From contig WRHS01000001.1 of assembly GCA_009783135.1 (NCBI GenBank), forward strand, positions 1-45,360: 45,360 bases of DNA. Direction: 5' to 3'. Positions 7,485-14,882 of this stretch are shown piece by piece. Under the pieces are notes generated by a model. It saw only the letters and a list, made by a program, of their open reading frames with translations, was not told the DNA's origin and ran no database searches. The translations under genes and the position numbers were made by a program. The first letter of the stretch is position 1; each line of letters starts with the position of its first letter. The stretch is from Dehalococcoidia bacterium (GTDB taxonomy: Bacteria > Chloroflexota > Dehalococcoidia > Dehalococcoidales > UBA1222).

Positions 7485-8091
7485 GCGCGGAGAAGAGATT
7501 AAGTACATTTCCCATTTGGATTTGATCAGGGTGTGGCATCGTGCTTTCTGGCGTGCCGGAGTCGATTTGGCTTATAGCGAAGGCTTCAATCCTCATCCGC
7601 GCATGTCGCTGGCTGCCCCGCTTGCGTTGGGTGTTACCGGATTAGGTGAATTGATGGATGTCTATACTGTCCAGCCTATATCCGGATATGCTTTAGCCTG
7701 CATGCTGGCGTCTCAGTTGCCAGCTGGGCTTGAAATTGAGCAAGTGGTTTCTGTTCCGCCGGAATCGCCCACATTGCAATCACAGATAAGGTTTGCTGAA
7801 TATAAAGTGCAGGTAGCAGCCGCGGACGTGTCTGTTGTACAGCAAGGCATTGACAATTTGCTTGCCAGTGAAAGTTTGCCTTGGGAGCATCGGCGTGATG
7901 ATTGCGTAAAGACGTATGACTTACGCCCACTAGTTGATGGATTGCACTTGATTGCTTTTAAAGAGGGCGTGGCGACACTGGGTATGAAACTACGCTGTGA
8001 CAGCAGTGGTGCCGGACGCCCGGAGCAGGTGGTGCGAGCCCTTGGACTTAATGCTCCCCTTTCAATGCAACGCACGCGCCTTCTTTTGTAG
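7459..8091 (+). CDS. DUF2344 (TIGR03936) radical-SAM-associated protein
   Basis: The 210-residue protein begins RLRIRFKRGEEIKYISHLDL and continues GVDLAYSEGFNPHPRMSLAAPL, the signature of the DUF2344 family. In many bacteria this domain is fused to, or adjacent to, a B12-binding radical SAM protein (TIGR03960) of unknown substrate. Here it stands alone at the usual length for the separate form, and the radical SAM partner is not nearby. The start overlaps the end of the CNNM gene by 26 bp. Its role is unknown. Confidence 0.85.
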   Translation: MNRLRIRFKRGEEIKYISHLDLIRVWHRAFWRAGVDLAYSEGFNPHPRMSLAAPLALGVTGLGELMDVYTVQPISGYALACMLASQLPAGLEIEQVVSVPPESPTLQSQIRFAEYKVQVAAADVSVVQQGIDNLLASESLPWEHRRDDCVKTYDLRPLVDGLHLIAFKEGVATLGMKLRCDSSGAGRPEQVVRALGLNAPLSMQRTRLLL

Positions 8092-8196
8092 ACCTAAGGT
8101 AAAGCGCTTTTATCCTGCCGCCATTGGTAACGCATTTTGCATCTGTTTTTGATGTAATGCATAGCTAAAATTTAGCCCTGCGCCCCTTTAACATCC

Positions 8197-8205
8197 TGCT
8201 ATAAT
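8197..8205 (+). promoter_or_regulatory. Extended -10 promoter of tilS, near-leaderless
   Basis: TGCTATAAT ends 9 nt before the ATG at 8215, so the 5' leader would be only 2-3 nt. There is no clear -35. Confidence 0.65.
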
Positions 8206-8214
8206 AGAGTTGTT

Positions 8215-9618
8215 ATGTCTGGTAATCTGTGTCAAAGAATAGAGGCGTTCTTTCGAGGTAATAACCTGTTGGACAGCCGTTTGATAGTGGCTGTTTCCGG
8301 TGGGGCGGACTCGGTATGCCTGTTGCACGCATTGGCTACTTTAAAGAACGAACTGGGATTGGGATTGTACGTAGCCCATCTTGACCATATGTTGCGTGGG
8401 GAAGAATCGCAAGCCGATGCCGAATATGTTGAGACCTTGACATCCAAGATGATGTTATCCATAGACATCGGACATGTCGATGTCCAGTCATTGCGATGCA
8501 GGCATAAGATGACTTTGGAGGAAGCTGCACGGGAAGCACGATATGGTTTTCTGGCGCAGACGGCGGATAAATACGTTACGGACATAATTGTTACAGGGCA
8601 TACTCAAAATGATCAGATTGAAACCATACTTCTGCATATTATTCGTGGTTGTGGAGTACGAGGACTTGTCGGGTTGCAGCCGATAGTCTCCCGAACTATT
8701 GGAAAACGGCAGGTAAAAATCATCCGCCCATTGCTTAACATAACAAAGAATGAAACACAGGAGTATTGTGAGCGCCATAACCTGTTGCCAAGGCTTGACA
8801 GGTCAAACTTAGATCCGGTGCCTATGCGCAACAGAATGCGCCTGCAACTATTGCCTTTATTGGAGATGCAAGACAGTAATGTTTCAGAGGAGATTTTGCG
8901 GTTGTCATCTGCTGCAAAAGGTGAATTGGCTTGTTTGGATAATCAGACGTCGCAACTCATGCAGCGAGCCACGACAATTCAAAATAACGTTATTATCTTT
9001 GACAGGCTCGCTTTGATCAACGCCGGTCCTGCGGCGTTGGGACATCTTTTGCGTGGTTGTCTGGAGAGGCTTCTTGGCGATTTACATGACATAGAATCCA
9101 TCCATATTGATGGCATGCTCTCGCTAATGCAGAAACCTGCCGGGCGGCAGATGAGTTTACCACACGGATTACTTTTCCTGACGGGATATGATAGTTACCG
9201 GTTGGGCAAAGAGGAGGATTTGTCATGCCCATTTCCGCCGCTGGAGAACAAGTACAGGTTGGGTATACCCGGAGAGGTTTCATTCCCCGGTTGGCAGGCG
9301 GAGGTGACTATTGTCCAGACTATGGATAGGGCTGATGATCCTATGGTGGCGTATATGGATTTGGATGCGACTGGGGAGGAACTGTGGGTTAGATGTTGGC
9401 AGGAGGGCGATTTTTTTCAACCGCTTGGGTTGGGCAGTATAAAGAAGTTGGGAAGGTATATGATTGATGCCCGTATCCCGAAGCTGTGGCGCAAAAAAAT
9501 CCCGCTGGTAATGTCGCCTGTTGGGATTGTGTGGTTGGTGGGATATCGTCTGGACGACCGAGCCAAAGTTACATCGCAAACAAAGCGCATCTTGCGCCTG
9601 AAATTTCAGCGGATATAG
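8215..9618 (+). CDS. tilS: tRNA(Ile)-lysidine synthetase TilS
   Basis: TilS attaches lysine to C34 of the CAU-anticodon tRNA-Ile so that it reads AUA codons. The PP-loop signature VSGGADSVCLLH is at residues 24-35, followed by VAHLDHMLRGEESQADAEYV and GHTQNDQIETILLHIIRG, which bind ATP and lysine-AMP. The C-terminal part (about residues 380-467) ends with the usual tRNA-binding domain, including WQEGDFFQPLGL and IVWLVGYRLDDRAKVT. At 467 residues it is the long, three-domain form. No Shine-Dalgarno is seen; a near-leaderless mRNA is predicted from the -10 box at 8200-8205. It is convergent with purH. Confidence 0.95.
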   Translation: MSGNLCQRIEAFFRGNNLLDSRLIVAVSGGADSVCLLHALATLKNELGLGLYVAHLDHMLRGEESQADAEYVETLTSKMMLSIDIGHVDVQSLRCRHKMTLEEAAREARYGFLAQTADKYVTDIIVTGHTQNDQIETILLHIIRGCGVRGLVGLQPIVSRTIGKRQVKIIRPLLNITKNETQEYCERHNLLPRLDRSNLDPVPMRNRMRLQLLPLLEMQDSNVSEEILRLSSAAKGELACLDNQTSQLMQRATTIQNNVIIFDRLALINAGPAALGHLLRGCLERLLGDLHDIESIHIDGMLSLMQKPAGRQMSLPHGLLFLTGYDSYRLGKEEDLSCPFPPLENKYRLGIPGEVSFPGWQAEVTIVQTMDRADDPMVAYMDLDATGEELWVRCWQEGDFFQPLGLGSIKKLGRYMIDARIPKLWRKKIPLVMSPVGIVWLVGYRLDDRAKVTSQTKRILRLKFQRI

Positions 9619-9766
9619 CGCAGGTGCATTTCTGCGTCGAAAAAACCGGACGGGCGTTTTGGGAAATGCTTCCGGCAGTTAGTGATTGGAAATAACCAGA
9701 GTTTGCGCACAATTACTTAGAATAAGCTTACAGTTGCCCAGCCACGGATAAAAACGCTTATTGGGT

Positions 9767-11299
9767 TTAGTGCAAGAAGTGGCGGATACCTGTGAAAACC
9801 ATGGCTATATTATGTTCATCGGCAGCTTTAATGCAGTCTTCGTCGCGGATTGAGCCGCCTGGCTGGATGATAGCGCTAATGCCGCCATCAGCTGCCTGTA
9901 CTATGCCGTCAGCGAATGGGAAGAAAGCATCGGATGCCAGTACGGCACCTTTTGATTTTTCGCCGGCTTTGATTTTGGACAGGAATACGCTCACGGCACG
10001 GTTGGGTTGCCCGCATCCCATACCCAAAAGGGTTCTATCTTTTACCAGCACGATGGCATTGCTTTTGATATGCTTGGCGGCACGCCATGCAAATCGCAAA
10101 TCTTCAACCTCGGCAGCGCTTGGAGCGCGTTTGGTGACAGTTTTTAACTCAAGATGATCTTCGCTCAGTGTGTCTGCTTGCTGTACCAGCATACCGCCAC
10201 GCACACGGCGGTAACTCATGTAGTCTTTCGAGTCGGCGTTGTTTGGTGTTACCTGCATGATGCGCAAGTTCTTTTTCTTCTGTAGTTCGGACAAAGCATC
10301 GTCGTCAAAGCCTGGGGCGATGACGATTTCATAGAATGTGGGCTCCATTTCCCTAGCCATCTTGAGGTTTATTGTGCTATTGCATGCTACGATACCGCCA
10401 TATGCCGAAACAGTATCACCGCTGAAAGCCCTGCGGTAGGCTTCATCAATGTCACAGTGGCTTGCCAAGCCGCACGGATTTGTATGTTTGATGATGGCAA
10501 CAGTGGGGTCCGCAAAATCCGATGCTGCAGCCCAAGCGGCTTCGGCATCCAGAATATTGTTGTAAGAAAGTTCTTTTCCCCAAAGCTGTTTAGCCCATGT
10601 GATTCCGCTGTCGCATTTGGCTACGTTCTGCTCGGCATAAAAGGCAGCTTTTTGGTGCGGGTTCTCCCCATAGCGCAGGTCGTATCGTTTTTTGAGTGAG
10701 ATGGTTAAGAAGTCTGGAAAACCTGTCATGTCTTGGTGTAAATACTGGGATATGGCGGTGTCATAGGCTGCCACATGCTGGAATGCCTTTTGCGCCAAAC
10801 GCTTGCGCTCCGTTAAGTCCACACCACCATTCTTCAGCATAGACAATACCGGCTCATAATCTGACGGGTCCACTATCACAATAACGCTGGGGAAGTTTTT
10901 GGCTGATGCCCGTATCATCGTAGGACCGCCGATATCAATATTTTCCAAGGCTTCCTGTAGGGAAACCCCATCCTTGGACACGGTCTGGACAAATGGATAG
11001 AGATTAACTGCCACCAAATCAATAGGAGAGATATTATTTTTGGACAACTCAGCCATATGTGCCGGAAGGTCACGCCGTGCCAACAGCCCGCCGTGCACCG
11101 CCGGATGCAGCGTTTTGACGCGCCCGTCAAGTATCTCAGGGAAATTGGTGACGTCGGATATTCCGTGAATAAGCACGCCTGCCTCAGCCAGAGATTTCTT
11201 TGTGCCGCCGGTGCTGAATAACTCAAATCCCAGCGCTTCCAGCCCCTTGGCGAAATTCGTGACGTTGCTTTTATCTGAAACACTGATAATGGCTCTCAT
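9767..11299 (-). CDS. purH: Bifunctional AICAR formyltransferase / IMP cyclohydrolase PurH
   Basis: The protein catalyses the last two steps of IMP synthesis. The N-terminal IMP cyclohydrolase (residues 1-190; ISVSDKSNVTNFAKGL, STGGTKKSLAEAG, ILDGRVKTLHPAVHGGLL) is joined to the AICAR transformylase (YGENPHQKAAFY, IIKHTNPCGLAS, SDAFFPFADGIVQAAD), which uses 10-formyl-THF. The lysine-His pair KHTNPCG is intact. At 510 residues the length is normal. It is last in the purF-(small membrane protein)-purM-purH cluster, 21 bp after purM. Confidence 0.98.
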   Translation of the reverse strand: MRAIISVSDKSNVTNFAKGLEALGFELFSTGGTKKSLAEAGVLIHGISDVTNFPEILDGRVKTLHPAVHGGLLARRDLPAHMAELSKNNISPIDLVAVNLYPFVQTVSKDGVSLQEALENIDIGGPTMIRASAKNFPSVIVIVDPSDYEPVLSMLKNGGVDLTERKRLAQKAFQHVAAYDTAISQYLHQDMTGFPDFLTISLKKRYDLRYGENPHQKAAFYAEQNVAKCDSGITWAKQLWGKELSYNNILDAEAAWAAASDFADPTVAIIKHTNPCGLASHCDIDEAYRRAFSGDTVSAYGGIVACNSTINLKMAREMEPTFYEIVIAPGFDDDALSELQKKKNLRIMQVTPNNADSKDYMSYRRVRGGMLVQQADTLSEDHLELKTVTKRAPSAAEVEDLRFAWRAAKHIKSNAIVLVKDRTLLGMGCGQPNRAVSVFLSKIKAGEKSKGAVLASDAFFPFADGIVQAADGGISAIIQPGGSIRDEDCIKAADEHNIAMVFTGIRHFLH

Positions 11300-11320
11300 G
11301 CTGCTCTCCTTGCTAATTTT

Positions 11321-12328
11321 TTAGTCGAGAATAACCCTCTGCTTGCATTGCAGCGGTGTTATGCGCCCGATTTGTATAACGTTCGGTAAGCATCGGCGCA
11401 GTTCATCAGCGGTTTCTGGTGAGGCGATAATAACCATGCCGATACCCATGTTGAAAACGCGATACATCTCGTCTTTTGTAATTTGTCCACGTTCCTGAAT
11501 TAATTTGAAAATAGGCGGCACATCCCATGCGGACGTGTCAAAATGTGCCGTGAAATTCTCCGGCATGATGCGCGGCACATTGCCTGAAAAACCGCCGCCG
11601 GTGATATGCGCCAGACCTTTTATCAAAGACAGCAAAGGCTTTAATTCCTTGAAGTAGCATTTGTGCGGCACAAGGAGGGCTTGCCAAAGGGTTTGTCCGA
11701 GTTCGGGGTAGAACTTATTCAACGATTGTAGGTCCTCGCCGAGCACATGCCGTGCCAGTGAGTATCCATTGGTATGCAATCCGCTGGACGGCAATCCCAG
11801 AATGATATCGCCGGAGGTTATTTCACGCCCATTGATAATACTATCCTTTTCAACAACGCCGACGATAGTACCCACAAGATCAAAATCAGCCCCGGCATAC
11901 AACCCCGGCATTTCAGCGGTTTCTCCGCCGATGAGGGCACAACCTACCTCTTGACATGCGCTGGACAAACCTTTGACAACATCCCGTATCTTTTCAGGTA
12001 ACAACTGCCCCATAGCTATGTAGTCCAGGAAGAAAAGGGGTGTGGCACCGCACGTAAGAATATCATTGACAGAGTGGTTGACAATGTCCATGCCAACGCT
12101 GTCATAACTGTCCATAGTGACTGCGAGTTTAAGCTTCGTTCCCACTCCGTCCACGCTGGAAACCAGCACAGGGTTCTTGTAGCCTTTTAACTCAAACATC
12201 CCGCCGAATAAACCCGGGCCTGCCAATACACCACTGGTGAAGCTGGCATGCGCCAACTGTTTGACCTCATCTTTGATTGAGTCTGCAACATCAATGCTAA
12301 CGCCTGCCTCGGCATATTTGTCGTCCAT
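11321..12328 (-). CDS. purM: Phosphoribosylformylglycinamidine cyclo-ligase (AIR synthetase) PurM
   Basis: PurM closes the imidazole ring to form AIR using ATP, step five of purine synthesis. The 335-residue protein begins with YAEAGVSIDVADSIKDEVK, and has SSVDGVGTKLKLA, GGETAEMPGLY and ITGGGFSGNVPRIMP, all typical of the PurM/SelD ATP-binding fold. Length is normal for a stand-alone PurM. It shares a strand with purH downstream and a small membrane protein gene upstream. Confidence 0.98.
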   Translation of the reverse strand: MDDKYAEAGVSIDVADSIKDEVKQLAHASFTSGVLAGPGLFGGMFELKGYKNPVLVSSVDGVGTKLKLAVTMDSYDSVGMDIVNHSVNDILTCGATPLFFLDYIAMGQLLPEKIRDVVKGLSSACQEVGCALIGGETAEMPGLYAGADFDLVGTIVGVVEKDSIINGREITSGDIILGLPSSGLHTNGYSLARHVLGEDLQSLNKFYPELGQTLWQALLVPHKCYFKELKPLLSLIKGLAHITGGGFSGNVPRIMPENFTAHFDTSAWDVPPIFKLIQERGQITKDEMYRVFNMGIGMVIIASPETADELRRCLPNVIQIGRITPLQCKQRVILD

Positions 12329-12382
12329 AATAGTCCTCTTAAATCAACCAAATTTTGAAGGAAGTAGTTGCTAAAAGCAATG

Positions 12383-12586
12383 CTACTTCCTGCATCGTTT
12401 GTTGCCAACAGCGGTCAAGGGGGCCAATGCCAGCCAAAGGGTGATATTAACCAGCATGGCATTACCATAGCTAAGAGTAAAGCCGAGTTGTAATCTGCTG
12501 GCAATAACGCCCCACAGCAGCATCAAAAACCACGAACTGAGAAAAAAACCGGGGATAGCAGCTAAAATGCGGAAATAACCACTCAT
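12383..12586 (-). CDS. Small membrane protein between purF and purM, unknown
   Basis: This 67-residue protein begins MSGYFRILAAIPGFFLSSWF. There are two hydrophobic segments, about residues 6-30 and 42-60, and a basic tail VGNKRCRK. The start at 12586 has the strong Shine-Dalgarno GGAGGAG 6 nt upstream, which makes translation likely; the longer frame to 12652 has none. It sits inside the purine gene cluster on the same strand, 54 bp before purM. I do not recognise a family; a role in purine transport would be speculation. Confidence 0.65.
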   Translation of the reverse strand: MSGYFRILAAIPGFFLSSWFLMLLWGVIASRLQLGFTLSYGNAMLVNITLWLALAPLTAVGNKRCRK

Positions 12587-12752
12587 AACATACTCCTCCA
12601 TCTTGTTTTGCCGACCAAGCATATGATAGCACTTTGCAGAAAAAAGGTTCAATTATAACAGGCAGTGTTGACAAAGCCAACGTGCCTGAAACTGAAAATA
12701 TTGTTAGGTGTGATTTTGCAGTAACTTAGGTGCAGGGAAACATTTGAGCCCA

Positions 12753-14144
12753 TCAGCCATTTTCATGCTGCAACTTGTCCATCTCCAGCTGAACAGGCAT
12801 GGGGTAATCGCCGGTAAAACAGGCCAGACAGAAACGATTGTTTGGCAACCCTGTGGCCTTGACCAGCCCATCTAAGCTGAGATAACCCAGCGAGTCGGCG
12901 CCGATGTAATCGCGGATTTCCGCAATGTTCTTATGCGTTGCAATCAATTCCCGTTTGGTGGCCATATCAACCCCCATAAAACAGGGGAAGCAGAGTGGTG
13001 GGGAGCAGACGCGCATATGCACTTCCTTGGCGCCACTTTTGCGCAGCAGGCGGATGACCTGCGGCGTTGTAGTGCCGCGCACAATGCTATCGTCTACCAG
13101 TACGATACGTTTGCTTTCCAGCAACTGACGCATAGGGTTGAATTTTAGCTTCACTCCAAGGTCGCGAAGGCGCTGATCCGGTGCGATAAAAGTGCGACCG
13201 GTGTAATGGTTTTTTACGAGTCCCATACCCAGCGGGATGCCGGAGCGAGTGGCGTATCCGACAGCGGCGGGGGTGGCAGAATCCGGCACGCCGACCACGA
13301 GGTCGGCATCTACAGGGTATTCCTCTGCCAGTCTGGCGCCCATGGCGCTACGCGTTTCGTATATCAGCCGATTATTAATTATGCTGTCAGGACGGGCGAA
13401 ATAGATATACTCAAAAATGCACAAAGCATGCTTAGGGGACTCCTCTTTGTAACTCCTAAGCCTGCCGGCGTCAATAACTACGATTTCACCGGGTTCAATT
13501 TCGCGCACGAAACAAGCGCCAATGTGGTCCAGCGCGCAGCTTTCAGACGATAGAACCCAACTTTCATCCCCCATTTTACCAAGGCACAACGGACGGACGC
13601 CCAGCGGGTCACGCACTCCGAAAAGTGTGTCAGTGGTCATCAGTGTCAAAGAATAGGCTCCCTGCAAACGACGCATGCTTTGGCGGATACGGGAAATCCA
13701 GTCCTTTTCTGTAGATGACAGAATGAGATTGGTGATGACCTCAGCGTCAGTGGTGGTATTGAATGTGTAGCCATTGTCGCACAATTCTTTCATGAGCGGT
13801 TGAGTGTTTGTGATATTGCCGTTATGAGCTATGGCAATGGTGTTTTCGTCGTTGCCAACCACCAGTGGCTGAGCGTTGCAGATACGAGACGATCCGGTTG
13901 TGGAATAGCGGTTATGTCCGATAGCGATATGCCCTGTGAGATTGGAAAGGGATTCCTCGTCAAATACCTGTGAAACCAGTCCCATACGGGCGAATGACTG
14001 AACGCGTTTGCCATCAGATGTGGCGATACCAGCACTTTCCTGCCCGCGGTGTTGCAGGGCGAAAAGTGCGAAATAGGTAAGCCGAGCTAAATCTTCACTT
14101 TTGGAGTAAATCCCGAAGACACCGCAAGCCTCATGCAAATTCAT
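12753..14144 (-). CDS. purF: Amidophosphoribosyltransferase (glutamine PRPP amidotransferase) PurF
   Basis: PurF commits PRPP to purine synthesis by transferring ammonia from glutamine. The N-terminus MNLHEACGVFGI places the catalytic cysteine at residue 7, after a short propeptide that must be cleaved. The Ntn glutaminase domain continues with YFALFALQHRGQESAGIA and IGHNRYSTTG, and the PRPP site is RIVLVDDSIVRGTTT. Cysteines near the C-terminus (FPCFMGVDMATK, FCLACFTGDYP) fit the iron-sulfur-cluster type of PurF. The 463-residue length is normal. It has its own promoter at 14178-14206, within the gap to the VTT-domain gene. Confidence 0.97.
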   Translation of the reverse strand: MNLHEACGVFGIYSKSEDLARLTYFALFALQHRGQESAGIATSDGKRVQSFARMGLVSQVFDEESLSNLTGHIAIGHNRYSTTGSSRICNAQPLVVGNDENTIAIAHNGNITNTQPLMKELCDNGYTFNTTTDAEVITNLILSSTEKDWISRIRQSMRRLQGAYSLTLMTTDTLFGVRDPLGVRPLCLGKMGDESWVLSSESCALDHIGACFVREIEPGEIVVIDAGRLRSYKEESPKHALCIFEYIYFARPDSIINNRLIYETRSAMGARLAEEYPVDADLVVGVPDSATPAAVGYATRSGIPLGMGLVKNHYTGRTFIAPDQRLRDLGVKLKFNPMRQLLESKRIVLVDDSIVRGTTTPQVIRLLRKSGAKEVHMRVCSPPLCFPCFMGVDMATKRELIATHKNIAEIRDYIGADSLGYLSLDGLVKATGLPNNRFCLACFTGDYPMPVQLEMDKLQHENG

Positions 14145-14177
14145 ATCTTATAAAACGTTTCTTGTAAACTGGGGCAC

Positions 14178-14206
14178 ATTATAGCGCAAAATATTTTCCC
14201 CTGCAA
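14178..14206 (-). promoter_or_regulatory. Promoter of purF
   Basis: TTGCAG (14201-14206) and TATAAT (14178-14183) on the minus strand are 17 bp apart, about 34 bp upstream of the purF ATG. Confidence 0.7.
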
Positions 14207-14226
14207 AAATGTTTTTGTGTGCGGGA

Positions 14227-14829
14227 TTATATTCCCAACCATTGAAATAAACTGCGCAACCCGAAATACCCTGCGTAGGCAATAATGCTGCATTTGATAA
14301 ACTTGCCGGCAAAAGTAATCAGGTAATATTTTTTTAAACCAAAACGTGATGCACCGCAGGTCAGTGCCGCAGGGAAAAAGAAAGGGTTCATCAATGCCGA
14401 CAGGATGAACATCACCAGTGCCCCGCGTCGTTGCATTAATCTCATCAGCCACTGATAAATCCTAATAAAACGCCCTGAGCGCCCCTTGATGAATTTATCG
14501 GATATGCCGGTGCCCCCGCTGTAACCCGCGGCGTAGATGCTGAGAGCACCGGTTGCCTCTCCGAATGAGCAGACCAATCCTACGAACAGCGGCCCCAACC
14601 AAAGCGGGCCAAACCATGGAAGCAGGATGCCTCCGAGTGTAAACTGTACCGCAGCCATGGGAATGGGCACAAACCAAGTGCTGCAGCCCAGAGCGCTCAC
14701 GATTAGCCCGCCGACGTAGCCATAACCGGCCATTTGGTCCACAGAGTGCCAGTTAAGCACCATTAAAAGCGCCAAGCCGAAAGTGATGAGTACGGCGAGC
14801 GCTCCCACCCAGTACTCCCACTTCCGCAA
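14227..14829 (-). CDS. VTT/SNARE-associated (DedA-like) membrane protein
   Basis: The 200-residue integral membrane protein has about five hydrophobic segments and the VTT-type core GGILLPWFGPLWLGPLFVGL followed by SFGEATGALSIYAAGYSGG. It resembles the DedA/TMEM41/YqaA group, some of which are lipid scramblases or transporters; the substrate here is unknown. The TTG at 14829 is the listed start, but no Shine-Dalgarno precedes it. The frame stays open to an ATT at 14880, 5 nt after a GGAG at the clpC stop, which could add 17 hydrophilic residues (TDNQDSQPSQSRIKRL). It is tightly linked to the clpC end, so it probably belongs to that operon. Confidence 0.75.
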   Translation of the reverse strand: MRKWEYWVGALAVLITFGLALLMVLNWHSVDQMAGYGYVGGLIVSALGCSTWFVPIPMAAVQFTLGGILLPWFGPLWLGPLFVGLVCSFGEATGALSIYAAGYSGGTGISDKFIKGRSGRFIRIYQWLMRLMQRRGALVMFILSALMNPFFFPAALTCGASRFGLKKYYLITFAGKFIKCSIIAYAGYFGLRSLFQWLGI

Positions 14830-14882
14830 CAGGCGTTTTATCCGGCTTTGGCTTGGTTGACTATCCTGATTGTCCGTAATTA

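Noticed and set aside
9700..9766. AATAAGC...GCTTATT as a terminator between tilS and purH
   Set aside because: The arms are only 7 bp, about 27 nt apart, and AT-rich; too weak to call.
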